From: a virus
Virus record (IMG/VR): IMGVR_UViG_3300038738_000001
Location: 1-23,248 of that record
Reading direction: 5' to 3' (one strand)
Length of the DNA stretch: 23,248 nt
Position numbers and translations under genes: made by a program. The notes beneath the pieces were generated by a model. It ran no database searches and was not told the DNA's origin. It saw nothing but the letters and a program-made list of their open reading frames with translations. Shown here piece after piece: positions 13,384-21,215 of the stretch. The first letter of the stretch is position 1; every line of letters begins with the position of its first letter.

Positions 13384-13709
13384 ATTATGATTTTGAAGAA
13401 GAAGCTTTAAAAGCTGCTGCCCGTATCGGTATTAGTTACAATGAATTTTTAAAAATAACTCCAAAGGTTTTGAATGTATATTTGAATGCATATAAAGATA
13501 AAAGAGAAGAAAAACAAAAGGAAAGCATATATCAAGCGTACCTAATTAGTAGGTGGGTATGGCAAAAGAAAATTGACATAGAAAAAATACTGAATTCTAA
13601 AAAAGAAAAGAAAATCATGACTGATGATCAGATGATGAAACAGGCAATGATTTTAAATAGAATGTTTGGTGGGGAAGTAAATTCTGGTACGAATACTTGT
13701 AATACCTAA
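13063..13709 (+). CDS. Tail assembly chaperone GT, made by -1 frameshift
   Basis: The G gene reads in frame to AAC at 13354-13356. A one-base backward slip on A_AAA_AAC (13350-13356) continues from CGC at 13356 in the -1 frame to TAA 13707-13709, giving 215 residues (98 + 117). The -1 frame is open only after the TAG at 13335-13337, so the slip must occur between there and 13383, exactly where the heptamer lies. The T part begins RTEGSKEEIDYDFEEEALKA and includes ISYNEFLKITPKVL and a helical tail with YQAYLISRWVW, a layout common to Gram-positive T domains. An ATG at 13470 in this frame has no convincing ribosome site, so independent translation is unlikely. Confidence 0.85.
13350..13356 (+). 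promoter_or_regulatory. Slippery heptamer A_AAA_AAC for programmed -1 frameshifting
   Basis: Read in the G frame, the codons are ATA AAA AAC, giving the classic X_XXY_YYZ heptamer A AAA AAC. It is the only heptamer of this kind in the overlap of the two frames (13338-13383). Tail chaperone genes of most long-tailed phages use such a site. No strong downstream pseudoknot is apparent by eye. Confidence 0.85.
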
Positions 13710-13725
13710 GAATATTTTGTAAGAT
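13697..13725 (+). promoter_or_regulatory. Possible promoter of the TM2 gene
   Basis: TTGTAA at 13697-13702 and TAAGAT at 13720-13725 are 17 bases apart, 31 bases before ATG 13756. The match is moderate, but the gene also has its own terminator, which supports separate expression. Confidence 0.3.
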
Positions 13726-13755
13726 ATAGGTAATATATGGTAGGGGGTATTCAAT

Positions 13756-14217
13756 ATGTTAGAGTTCTTACTTTGCTTATTCTTAGGTATGTTTGGAGCG
13801 CATAAATTTTACATCAAAGACTATAAAAAAGGATTTATTTATTTATTTACAATTGGGTTGTTTGGTATTGGATGGATAGTAGATACAATTAAGCTGTTTA
13901 TTAATTTAGTAACTAGTGAGGAAAGAAAACAAGCTAGAATAGAAGCTAAGGCTAAGGCTGAAGAACAAAGGCAATTAGCTTTAGCAGCAGAAAAAGAGAT
14001 AGTATCAAAATTAGAAGGCGAAGGAGTAGCATATTGCCCTAAATGCAAAAGCACTACTCTACAGTATGTTGAAAGAAGAAAACAACTGAGCTTAACAAGG
14101 GCAGCTGTGGGGACAGCATTAATAGGTCCGTTGGCGGGAGCAGTAGGAGCTGTTACAAGCAAAAAATATAAAGGATTAGTTAAATGTTTAAAATGTGGCC
14201 ACAGTTGGAAAATTTAA
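13756..14217 (+). CDS. TM2-domain membrane protein with zinc ribbon, cargo gene
   Basis: A 153-residue membrane protein. Residues 5-49 form a TM2 domain: two spans joined by a short loop, with FLGMFGAHKFYIKDYKKG and GLFGIGWIVDTIKLF matching the usual pattern. A charged, Ala-rich helix follows (53-85). Then comes a split zinc ribbon, CPKC at 94-97 and CLKCGHSW at 144-151, with a third apolar stretch (116-133) between the two halves. It lies between the tail chaperone and the tape measure, where no such protein is needed for tail assembly, and it has a promoter-like sequence before it and a terminator after it. It is therefore likely a cargo gene (moron) expressed in the lysogen or during infection. 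Role unknown; changes to the host envelope or superinfection exclusion are possible. Confidence 0.85.
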   Translation: MLEFLLCLFLGMFGAHKFYIKDYKKGFIYLFTIGLFGIGWIVDTIKLFINLVTSEERKQARIEAKAKAEEQRQLALAAEKEIVSKLEGEGVAYCPKCKSTTLQYVERRKQLSLTRAAVGTALIGPLAGAVGAVTSKKYKGLVKCLKCGHSWKI

Positions 14218-14228
14218 TAACAGTACAC

Positions 14229-14258
14229 AAGCACTTACTTAAGTAGGTGCTTTTATTA
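14229..14258 (+). terminator. Terminator after the TM2 gene
   Basis: AAGCACTTACT (14229-14239) pairs with AGTAGGTGCTT (14242-14252) with one G-U pair, then TTATTATG. It ends 22 bases before the tape measure start, so tape measure expression must read through it or begin after it. Confidence 0.7.
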
Positions 14259-14279
14259 TGCTTGAAAGCAGGTGAGAAT

Positions 14280-16667
14280 ATGGCAAGGCATTCGAACTTT
14301 ATCGTACGTGGTGGTGCAAACTTTAATACTCTGTATCAAGAACTTAATAAAGCGCAAAAACGCATGAATGTTTTTAAGTCTACTATGACTAAGACTATGA
14401 AAGGATTAGGACTAGCCTTAAGTGGAATTGCTATAGCCAGAGGGGTTAAAAACAGTACAAAGGCAGCTATTACAGTTGAAAGTTCAATGGCACAACTGAG
14501 CCGTACTATGGGAGATAATGCATCAGAATTTGAAGATTGGGCAAAAACACAATCTAAAGCTTTTGGGATGGCAAGGGATGAAGCTTTTAAATATGGTGCA
14601 ACATATAGTAATCTAATTAGCACATTTACAAAATCAACTAAAGAAACAACTAAATACACTACTGATTCATTAAAAGCTTCAGCAGTTGTAGCAAGTGCAA
14701 CTGGTAGAACTATGGAAGATACAATGGAACGTATCAGATCAGGTCTATTAGGGAATACAGAGGCTATCGAAGATTTAGGAATCAATGTTAATGTTGCTAT
14801 GTTGGAGAGTACGGAAGCATTTAGGAAATTTGCTAAAGATAGAAGTTGGCAGCAATTAACATTCCAAGAACAACAACAAATAAGGCTTATGGCAATACTC
14901 GAACAAGCTTATGCTAAATATGGCGATTCCTTAGCTGGAACAACTGCTACAAAACAAATGATGTTTTTAGCAACTCTTAAAAATATAAGGCTTAATCTAG
15001 GACAGGCATTTTTACCTATCTATAATGTGGTGTTACCGGCACTAACAAGCCTTGCAAGTAAAATTGAATCTGTCACTGCTAAATTAGCAGCATTTACTCA
15101 AGCGTTGTTTGGTAAGTCGGTTAAGACACAAGTAAAAAATACACAAGCACAAGCTGGGGCGGTCGAGGAACTAGGAGATGCAACTGAAAAAGCCGGAAAG
15201 CAAGCTAAAGGTGCTCTTGCTGGATTTGATGAAATTAATAGTTTAAATATGAATGAAGGTGGAGGAAGTGGAGTTGTTGGTGGTGTTGGAGTAGATACTG
15301 AGGAACTAGTCACAGAAACAGATGATGGTACTGGTGGAGTAATGGGAACAGTAGCAACTAAAGCAGTTGAAATGGCAACAAAGGTAAGAGAAGCCTTTAC
15401 TAATATGAAAAATGCAATCATAGAGAATAAAAATATTATCATACCAGCATTAGGTGCAATAGCTGGAGCAATAGCTGGGGTATATTTGGCTCTTAAAGCA
15501 CCAGCTATATTAGCTACAGTAGCAACATTGATAGACAAGGTTAAGAAATTTGGACTTGCTATTAAAGGAGCATGGGCGTTCTTAGCAGCACATCCAATAG
15601 TAGCAGTTGTTGCAGCAATAGGAGCATTAATAGGTGCCTTAGTTGGTGCATATTTAACTAATGATGAATTCAGAGCTAGAGTTGATAAACTTTGGGAAAG
15701 AATTAAAATTGCTTTAACACCAGTTATTCAAAAATTAGGCGAAGTATTACAATGGTTATGGGATAGTGTCCTCTTACCAGTAGGTAAGGTTATCAAGGAT
15801 GTTCTAGTAGTTGCATTTGATGCTCTTACTTATGCAGTAAAATGGCTGTGGGAGTATGTCTTAGTACCTCTAGGAAATTTTGTTATACAAAGTTTAGTGC
15901 CAGTATTAGTTGAGCTCGCTAAAATAATAGGGACCATAATAAAAGTAGCAGTGGAAGCATTAATAAAGGTATTTGAGTATCTATGGCATAACGTATTAGA
16001 ACCTTTACTTGAATGGCTGGGTAGCACATTTAAGCCTATATTTGAAGTAACTGGCAATGGAATAAAGACAATCATAGAAGGCTTACAAACAATATTTGAT
16101 GGCTTGATTAAATTTATTACTGGGGTATTTACAGGCAATTGGAGGAAGGCATGGGATGGTGTATTACAGATTTTTAGAGGTGTTGGCGATGTAATAAAAG
16201 GAATTGTTAATACTGTTTTAGGATATATAGAATCCATGGTAAATGGTATGATAAGCGCTATAAATTATGGCATAGATAAAATCAATAACATGGTTAAGTC
16301 CATAAATAAAGTGCTCTCTAAATTAGGTATGCCGACTATATCATTTAATGTGCCTAGAATCCCTGAAGTGCGAATTCCTAGATTAAAAAATGGTGGAATT
16401 ACAGATGTTAATAATCCATTCTGGGCAATAGTAGGAGATAATCCAACTCAAAAAGAAGTTATTTCTCCTCTTGATGACCTTATGGAAATGATAACTTCAG
16501 CTGTAGGTACTGCTATAATGGCTAGCAATCAATTTGATACAAGCAATAACGATAATAGTCCAATTATCTTGCAAATAGATGGGACAACTTTTGCTAGAAT
16601 AATAGGCCCTTATGTAGATAAAGAAAGTGAACGTATAGGTGATAGTTTAGTAATCCAAACAATATAG
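14280..16667 (+). CDS. Tape measure protein
   Basis: A 795-residue protein that fills the tail lumen and sets tail length. The N-terminal 300 residues are helical with the typical TMP content (SNFIVRGGANFNTLYQELNK, ESSMAQLSRTMGDNASEFED, TGRTMEDTMERIRSGLLGN). Two apolar Gly/Ala-rich segments lie near residues 384-410 and 433-458 (IAGAIAGVYLAL and AIGALIGALVGAYL), followed by Trp-rich helical repeats (LWDSVLLPVG, LWEYVLVPLG, LWHNVLEPLL) and a C-terminal IPRLKNGGITDVNNPFWAIVGD end. At the usual 1.5 angstrom per residue the tail would be roughly 120 nm long. The start is ATG 14280 after AGGTGAG; an in-frame TTG at 14247 lies in the terminator. No peptidase or lytic domain is visible. Confidence 0.95.
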   Translation: MARHSNFIVRGGANFNTLYQELNKAQKRMNVFKSTMTKTMKGLGLALSGIAIARGVKNSTKAAITVESSMAQLSRTMGDNASEFEDWAKTQSKAFGMARDEAFKYGATYSNLISTFTKSTKETTKYTTDSLKASAVVASATGRTMEDTMERIRSGLLGNTEAIEDLGINVNVAMLESTEAFRKFAKDRSWQQLTFQEQQQIRLMAILEQAYAKYGDSLAGTTATKQMMFLATLKNIRLNLGQAFLPIYNVVLPALTSLASKIESVTAKLAAFTQALFGKSVKTQVKNTQAQAGAVEELGDATEKAGKQAKGALAGFDEINSLNMNEGGGSGVVGGVGVDTEELVTETDDGTGGVMGTVATKAVEMATKVREAFTNMKNAIIENKNIIIPALGAIAGAIAGVYLALKAPAILATVATLIDKVKKFGLAIKGAWAFLAAHPIVAVVAAIGALIGALVGAYLTNDEFRARVDKLWERIKIALTPVIQKLGEVLQWLWDSVLLPVGKVIKDVLVVAFDALTYAVKWLWEYVLVPLGNFVIQSLVPVLVELAKIIGTIIKVAVEALIKVFEYLWHNVLEPLLEWLGSTFKPIFEVTGNGIKTIIEGLQTIFDGLIKFITGVFTGNWRKAWDGVLQIFRGVGDVIKGIVNTVLGYIESMVNGMISAINYGIDKINNMVKSINKVLSKLGMPTISFNVPRIPEVRIPRLKNGGITDVNNPFWAIVGDNPTQKEVISPLDDLMEMITSAVGTAIMASNQFDTSNNDNSPIILQIDGTTFARIIGPYVDKESERIGDSLVIQTI

Positions 16668-16683
16668 AAAGGAGTGGGAATAT

Positions 16684-17028
16684 ATGATAAAAATTAACGG
16701 AGTAGTTATTCCTACTCCTTCAGATTATACAGTAGGAATAATGGACTTATCTAAAGCTGAAAGAAATGCAAGAGGAGATATGATAATTGAGAGGATTGCA
16801 ACAAAAAGAAAAATTGAAATGTCATGGAACTATCTAACGAAAGAACAATTGAGTAATTTATTTAATTTAGTATCTCCAGTATTTTTTGAAGTAGAGTATA
16901 TAGACCCGCAAGATAATGGAATAAAAACTGGTACTTTTTATGCTGGAGATAGAAAAGCAGGAGCCTTAGATTATAAGAATGGGGTCATCAGATATAAAGA
17001 TATCAGCTTTAATGTGATTGAAAGGTAG
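16684..17028 (+). CDS. DUF6711-like tail protein
   Basis: A 114-residue beta-rich protein: KINGVVIPTPSDYTVGIMDL at the start, then NARGDMIIERIATKRKIEMSW and a C-terminal part with EVEYIDPQDNGIKTGTFYAGDR. I recall this pattern from DUF6711 proteins, which lie between tape measure and tail-tip genes in Gram-positive phages. The position corresponds to the distal tail protein slot, so a role in the tail tip is likely. AAAGGAGTGGG precedes ATG 16684. Confidence 0.75.
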   Translation: MIKINGVVIPTPSDYTVGIMDLSKAERNARGDMIIERIATKRKIEMSWNYLTKEQLSNLFNLVSPVFFEVEYIDPQDNGIKTGTFYAGDRKAGALDYKNGVIRYKDISFNVIER

Positions 17029-17036
17029 GTGTGTAT

Positions 17037-18611
17037 ATGCAAAATGTAAGTAATGAATACAAAGAATCGGTATATGCACCTATACGAACTACTAAAGGCA
17101 GAGTAACATTTGATATATCAGATGTAACAGCTAGAGGGGATGTAAATGATATATCAACTACTACAGAATCTATATTGAGTAATAAACAACAACTTATTAA
17201 TCAAAAGAGAGAACAAAGCTTAAATCTAGCAACATGGGAACCTAATAGATTAAAGCTAGATGGTAGCTTTACTTTTCCAGACGATACTATTGAAAATAAC
17301 GGAGAATTAGGGTTTGTAAGTGATAACTTATGTGATGGTAACGGAGATTTTAGCTCATTCCCCACATTAGCTTTTATATTCGGAGAATCTCATTCATCCA
17401 TGGGTATAACGGTGACCTTTGATGTATTAAATAATGAATATGCTAAAGAATTTACTATTAATGCTTATGATGCAAGTAATAATATAATCCTAAGCCAAAA
17501 CATAATTGACAATACTGAAGTACAATTAGTCTCACTAGGACAATATTTTGAGTACAAAAAAATTGAAGTAATAATTAAAAGATGGAACAAACCCTATAGA
17601 CGGGCTCGAGTCGTGGAAGTGGATTTTGGAGTTGTTAGAGTATATACAGATAATAATCTAATAAAAATGAACTTAATTGAAGAAATGGACTTAACAACTA
17701 GCACCTTACCTTCTTCAGAGGTTAAATTTACAGTTGAAAATGCAAATAGAGAGTTTAATATACTTAATCCAGAAGGGTTCTATAAATTCTTGCAAGAAAG
17801 ACAACAGGTAATTCCAGAACTCGGTGTAGTATTAGAAAATGGTAACACTGAGTATGTAAAACTAGGAGAATTTTACTTAATGGATTGGATCTCTGATGAG
17901 GGATCTCTTACTGCAACATTCACAGCAAGGAATATTATAGACATTATTGCAACTTATGAATATGAAAATTTAATAGCTAAGGCTAATTATAGTCTTTATG
18001 ATATGGCAGTTGACATATTTACTCTTTGCGGAGTTGAAAATTATGAAATAGATACAGCGTTGAAGGATATATCCACTCTAGGCCTAGTAAAGAAAACAAA
18101 ATGCAGAAATATATTACAGATGATTGCTATTGCAGGAATGTGCAATGTATATGTGTCTAAGGACAATAAAGTTATAATAAAGCAAGGCTCATTAAGTATT
18201 GGAAATTCAGTTGATACAATAGATATGGATAATATGTATAAGGAACCTAAAATTGAATTAGAGCCTATTCTCAAAAGTGTAGAAGTAACATATTATACTG
18301 ACCTTGATACAGCCCAAAGAATCATTGTAAATAACCAAGATATAGATAAGGGAGAAGGGTTAAAGGTAGATAATACACTGATAAATACTTTAGAAGGTGC
18401 AACCAATGTAGTTAATTGGATATTAAGACAGAAGTCTTATAGAGCTAAATACACAGCTAATTGGAGGGGTAATCCTGCGCATGAGCCAAACGATATTGTA
18501 ATTATTGAAGATAGTTACAATCAAAATAATAAAGCTATAATCACAAAGAATGAATTAACTTATCAAGGCTACTTAGAAGGGAAGACCGAAGCAAGGGGGT
18601 TAATTGAATGA
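17037..18611 (+). CDS. Tail-tip/baseplate structural protein
   Basis: A 524-residue protein after the tape measure and the DUF6711-like gene. The N-terminal part (residues 5-45) is beta-rich (TTKGRVTFDISDVTARGD). Residues of about 60-200 look like a beta-sandwich insert with alternating strands (ITVTFDVLNNEYAKEFTINA, KKIEVIIKRW), possibly carbohydrate binding. The rest (about 210-524) resembles hub-type tail proteins, with LGEFYLMDWISDEGSLTATF and a helical NILQMIAIAGMCNVYVSKDN block. It probably forms the tail tip that opens at DNA release or carries the receptor-binding proteins. GTG 17031 is in frame but is part of the AAAGGTAGGTG site, so ATG 17037 is preferred. The exact family is not certain. 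Confidence 0.8.
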   Translation: MQNVSNEYKESVYAPIRTTKGRVTFDISDVTARGDVNDISTTTESILSNKQQLINQKREQSLNLATWEPNRLKLDGSFTFPDDTIENNGELGFVSDNLCDGNGDFSSFPTLAFIFGESHSSMGITVTFDVLNNEYAKEFTINAYDASNNIILSQNIIDNTEVQLVSLGQYFEYKKIEVIIKRWNKPYRRARVVEVDFGVVRVYTDNNLIKMNLIEEMDLTTSTLPSSEVKFTVENANREFNILNPEGFYKFLQERQQVIPELGVVLENGNTEYVKLGEFYLMDWISDEGSLTATFTARNIIDIIATYEYENLIAKANYSLYDMAVDIFTLCGVENYEIDTALKDISTLGLVKKTKCRNILQMIAIAGMCNVYVSKDNKVIIKQGSLSIGNSVDTIDMDNMYKEPKIELEPILKSVEVTYYTDLDTAQRIIVNNQDIDKGEGLKVDNTLINTLEGATNVVNWILRQKSYRAKYTANWRGNPAHEPNDIVIIEDSYNQNNKAIITKNELTYQGYLEGKTEARGLIE

Positions 18612-19012
18612 TAGACACTAAAACCAATTGGACAAGTGAAGATTACTACAACTTTGAAGATTTAAACAAGGTTGAGTCTAATACTCAGTTGGTAGCTGAA
18701 TATATAAGATCATTACAATATGACATCCCTGAGTTGATTACAAGAACTGATAGAAATATGACAAGTATAGATTTTAAATCTAGCATTGAAAGAGTTCAAG
18801 AAAACATAGAAAAAATAAGAATGAACTTCTTAACTCCTTTGAATTATCAAGGTACTAGAGAGAATATCAGCAAAGGTTTTAGTTATATAGATGCAAATAG
18901 ATTAGAGGATAATATTCAGAAACTCTATGAATTAGCATTAATAGTAAAAGATAATCTGATCTACTGCGGTACATTTAATTGTGGATCAGAGTGGGAAGGA
19001 GGATTATTTTAA
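18608..19012 (+). CDS. Tail-tip accessory protein
   Basis: A 134-residue protein that overlaps both neighbours (ATGA at its start, TAATG at its end). TNWTSEDYYNFEDLNKVESN near the N-terminus is a pattern I know from Gram-positive phage tail proteins located between hub and fibre genes, followed by helices (FKSSIERVQENIEKIRMNF) and FSYIDANRLEDNIQKLYEL. It probably links tail tip and fibre, as judged by position. The precise function is unknown. Confidence 0.8.
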   Translation: MIDTKTNWTSEDYYNFEDLNKVESNTQLVAEYIRSLQYDIPELITRTDRNMTSIDFKSSIERVQENIEKIRMNFLTPLNYQGTRENISKGFSYIDANRLEDNIQKLYELALIVKDNLIYCGTFNCGSEWEGGLF

Positions 19013-19761
19013 TGGCAAAGCGAGTATGGAAGGATAGGATAGTAGCAAGACCAAGAACTTTTACAATACAAGAAAACCAAGACGGAACAATTACTTTAAT
19101 ACCAGCACCAGGAGAGATCATTCAAGAAGGTACTCCTATTAATGCTGCTAATTTAAACGGACTTGAAGAAGATTTAGAGTCGCATAAGGCAGAAATTGCG
19201 TCACAAGCAGAACCTAATAAAATACCGAGAGCGTTAGCAAGTGGAAAATTAGACATTGATTGGATACCTAGTGATGGGGGATGGGAGTTAATTGCGGAAC
19301 ATACTATATTAGAGAACACTACACAGTTTGACTTTATAAATATACCTGATGAATACAAGATGTTAAAACTATATTTTTATTTTACAAGTGCCTCTAATAT
19401 ATCACCTTTAATAGTCATTAATGATGATACAAACTCAAATTATAGTATGATAAGGGAGCGAATTTTAGGTGGCGGTAGCAATACTACTGAAATATTTAGT
19501 ACCGTTGTCGCAACATCTATCCAACTTTTCACTGGCTATGGGCCTAATTACGGTTGTATGGAAATTTCTAATCAAAGTGCAGACCAACGAAAAATATACC
19601 ATATGCAGTATTACACGCATCGAGTGGATTCTGAGCAGCAATTATTAAGGCATAGTGGGTTGTGGAAAAACCAAACTAGTAAGATTAATAAGATTTCAAT
19701 TATTAATAGTGTTTCGAGTTTGAGAGTAAACACCTTCTTTATGCTTTGGGGGTGCAAATAA
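19012..19761 (+). CDS. Tail fibre / receptor-binding protein
   Basis: A 249-residue protein with AGGAGGATTATTTTA before ATG 19012. Residues 1-50 carry the pattern RPRTFTIQENQDGTITLIPA, PGEIIQEGTPINAANLN, found at the N-terminus of many clostridial and bacillar tail fibre proteins. A helical linker (52-70) leads to a short stretch of trimerisation type, then a C-terminal beta-rich domain (about 95-249, WELIAEHTILENTTQFDFIN and following) that probably binds the host surface. The end of the operon for tail genes is just downstream, as is usual for receptor-binding genes. Confidence 0.8.
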   Translation: MAKRVWKDRIVARPRTFTIQENQDGTITLIPAPGEIIQEGTPINAANLNGLEEDLESHKAEIASQAEPNKIPRALASGKLDIDWIPSDGGWELIAEHTILENTTQFDFINIPDEYKMLKLYFYFTSASNISPLIVINDDTNSNYSMIRERILGGGSNTTEIFSTVVATSIQLFTGYGPNYGCMEISNQSADQRKIYHMQYYTHRVDSEQQLLRHSGLWKNQTSKINKISIINSVSSLRVNTFFMLWGCK

Positions 19762-19967
19762 TGAATAAAACGATTGTTGATTGTACAACTAAGTCAGTGT
19801 CGAGCCAAGAGCTTACAATTGAGGAGGTGGAGCAGAATCGGCTACTAGAACAACAAAGGGAAGAACAAGATTTAATTAATAACTTAAAGCCAACACAAAA
19901 AGAAGTACTGATGGCAGAAATAGAGTTAAATACAATAAATCTATTATTAGAATTGGGGGTATTTTAA
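19761..19967 (+). CDS. Small protein downstream of the tail fibre gene
   Basis: A 68-residue protein whose ATG shares a base with the fibre stop (TAATG). It has a short beta-like start, then a long acidic helix (TIEEVEQNRLLEQQREEQDL) and a second helix (EVLMAEIELNTINLLLEL). No family is named with confidence. The place just after the receptor-binding gene suggests a fibre assembly helper or a minor tail protein. Confidence 0.75.
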   Translation: MNKTIVDCTTKSVSSQELTIEEVEQNRLLEQQREEQDLINNLKPTQKEVLMAEIELNTINLLLELGVF

Positions 19968-20137
19968 TGAATATTATACAAAAACGATTAGTAAGCAGTT
20001 ATGCAACATTGGTTATGGCAGAGGTAATGACAATAGAGGAAGTACCAGAGACAAAGTTAATAGGTAGTATAGAATATCCTATTAGAAGTGAAGTAGAAAT
20101 TGAGATTGCTAAAAGGACAATTGAAGTATTAGGTTAA
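19967..20137 (+). CDS. Short phage protein, CD1375-like
   Basis: A 56-residue frame, ATG 19967 overlapping the previous stop (TAATG) and ending at TAA 20135-20137. The sequence QKRLVSSYATLVMAEVMTIE, then VPETKLIGSIEYPIRSEVEI and EIAKRTIEVLG, recalls the short CD1375-type proteins found after fibre genes in Clostridioides phages and the XkdX-type slot in Bacillus phages. Function unknown. The GGGGGT ribosome site of the overlapped gene end and the tight coupling support that it is real. Confidence 0.75.
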   Translation: MNIIQKRLVSSYATLVMAEVMTIEEVPETKLIGSIEYPIRSEVEIEIAKRTIEVLG

Positions 20138-20139
20138 GA

Positions 20140-20159
20140 CGTATAAGGTTTCTTATACG
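20140..20159 (+). terminator. Hairpin after the tail genes
   Basis: CGTATAAG (20140-20147) and CTTATACG (20152-20159) form a perfect 8-base stem with a GTTT loop, directly after the last tail gene. No T run follows, so it may be an RNA-processing or stability hairpin rather than a true terminator. Confidence 0.45.
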
Positions 20160-20181
20160 CAACATCAATAACACCTAGAAA

Positions 20182-20214
20182 AAAGCAGGGTCTATTTTTT
20201 ATGCCCTGCTTTCC
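20182..20214 (+). terminator. Terminator between tail and lysis genes
   Basis: AAAGCAGGG (20182-20190) pairs with CCCTGCTTT (20204-20212) around a T-rich loop. The T residues at the end are few on the plus strand; on the minus strand TTT also follows. Probably a partial terminator separating tail and lysis modules. The gap 20138-20246 holds only this and the hairpin before it. Confidence 0.6.
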
Positions 20215-20246
20215 TCAATTTCAAAGAAAGCGAGGTAATTGGATGA

Positions 20247-20501
20247 ATGGATAAATCAGTATGTGATGAAAGACATAACCAAATAAATTACCGATTAGAT
20301 GTACATGAGAAACGACTTAACAGCCATGGTGAGAGACTGGACAGAATTGAAATGACAAGTGGACGATTAGAGGAACGTTTGAACAATCTAATTCAACAGC
20401 TAGAACAACTCAATAAAACAATGAAATGGTTTATTACTGCATTAGTAGGAGCCTTCATAAGCTTCTTTTTTTATGCAGTACAACAGGGACTGTTTAAGTA
20501 G
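20247..20501 (+). CDS. XhlA-like membrane protein of the lysis module
   Basis: An 84-residue protein: a charged N-terminal coiled coil (about residues 5-58, with RLDVHEKRLNSHGERLDRIE and the RLEERLNNLIQQLEQLNK heptads), then one membrane span (WFITALVGAFISFFFYAV) and a short basic end. This is the XhlA/hemolysin-type layout seen before holin and amidase genes in Gram-positive phages, where it assists lysis at the membrane. ATG 20243 upstream stops after three codons, so ATG 20247 is the real start, with GAGG at 20232-20235. Confidence 0.82.
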   Translation: MDKSVCDERHNQINYRLDVHEKRLNSHGERLDRIEMTSGRLEERLNNLIQQLEQLNKTMKWFITALVGAFISFFFYAVQQGLFK

Positions 20502-20513
20502 GGAGGTGAGAAT

Positions 20514-21215
20514 ATGAAAGTTTTTCTAGACGCTGGCCATGGTGGTAAAGATCCAGGCGCTTTAGGTAATGGTATGCAGGAAAAAAATATAACTTTACCA
20601 GTGACTTTAGAAATAGGTGAAATCTTAAAGAGGCATGGAGTAACAGTAGGATATACTCGAACTACAGATACATTTATGGAGTTATCTGATAGAGCCAACA
20701 AAGCAAATAACTTTGGAGCAGATATATTTGTATCAATTCATTGCAATGCATTTAACAATTCTTCAGCAAAAGGGGTAGAGACTTACAGTCATATAGGAAG
20801 TGTTAAAGGTAGTAGATTAGCTCGATCAATCCAAAATAGCATACTTTCAAGTAAACTTTACACTGTTAACAGAGGAACTAAAACAGCTAATTTTGCAGTA
20901 TTAAGACTTACTAATATGCCAGCTGCTTTAGTTGAAATGGCCTTCATTACTAATGGAGAAGATGCAAATATACTAAAAAATAGGCAAAATGAGTTAGCTA
21001 TAGCTATAGCTAAAGGAATATTGAGTTATTTAGGAATATTGTATAAAGGGGGTAACACTATGACTAATACTAATGACACTCCTAGCGAATGGGCTAAAGA
21101 AGCTATGGAATGGGCAAAAAAGGAAGGAATCTGTGACGGGACCCGACCTAAAGATGCAGCTACAAGAGAGGAAGTAGTAACTGTGTTATACAGATTCTCT
21201 AAGAAGGTGAAATAA
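20514..21215 (+). CDS. Endolysin: N-acetylmuramoyl-L-alanine amidase (Amidase_3)
   Basis: A 233-residue zinc amidase that cuts the bond between muramic acid and the peptide stem of the cell wall. The zinc ligands are visible in FLDAGHGG (His9), MQEKN (Glu23) and VSIHCNAF (His76), with the catalytic Glu141 in ALVEMAFITN. The Amidase_3 domain covers residues 1-175. After a short linker the C-terminal part (189-229, SEWAKEAMEWAKKEGI and DGTRPKDAATREEVVTVLYR) is one SLH-like repeat that probably binds the wall. ATG 20514 follows GGGAGGTGAG. A second in-frame start with its own strong site lies at Met183. There is no signal peptide, so release depends on the holin. Confidence 0.93.
   Translation: MKVFLDAGHGGKDPGALGNGMQEKNITLPVTLEIGEILKRHGVTVGYTRTTDTFMELSDRANKANNFGADIFVSIHCNAFNNSSAKGVETYSHIGSVKGSRLARSIQNSILSSKLYTVNRGTKTANFAVLRLTNMPAALVEMAFITNGEDANILKNRQNELAIAIAKGILSYLGILYKGGNTMTNTNDTPSEWAKEAMEWAKKEGICDGTRPKDAATREEVVTVLYRFSKKVK
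21060..21215 (+). CDS. Internal product of the endolysin gene: separate wall-binding domain
   Basis: Within the endolysin gene, AAAGGGGG (21045-21052) stands 7 bases before an in-frame ATG at 21060. Translation from there gives a 51-residue protein consisting of the SLH-like C-terminal domain alone. This site is as good as that of the full gene. Clostridial endolysins such as CTP1L and CD27L are known to make a second product of this kind that assembles with the full-length enzyme. The signal is clear in the sequence; its use is inferred. Confidence 0.55.
   Translation: MTNTNDTPSEWAKEAMEWAKKEGICDGTRPKDAATREEVVTVLYRFSKKVK

Noticed and set aside
13470-13709. Independent gene starting at ATG 13470
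   Set aside because: No convincing ribosome site, and the same frame is open upstream to the A_AAA_AAC site in the preceding gene, as expected for the T part of GT.
15098-15538. Minus-strand open frame of 146 codons inside the tape measure gene
   Set aside because: Low-complexity Ser/Ala/Pro/Val content comes from reading the Ala- and Gly-rich tape measure codons backwards; no ribosome site or promoter. Similar antisense frames at 14336-14785, 15830-16237, 21026-21472 and 11052-11426 are dismissed for the same reason.
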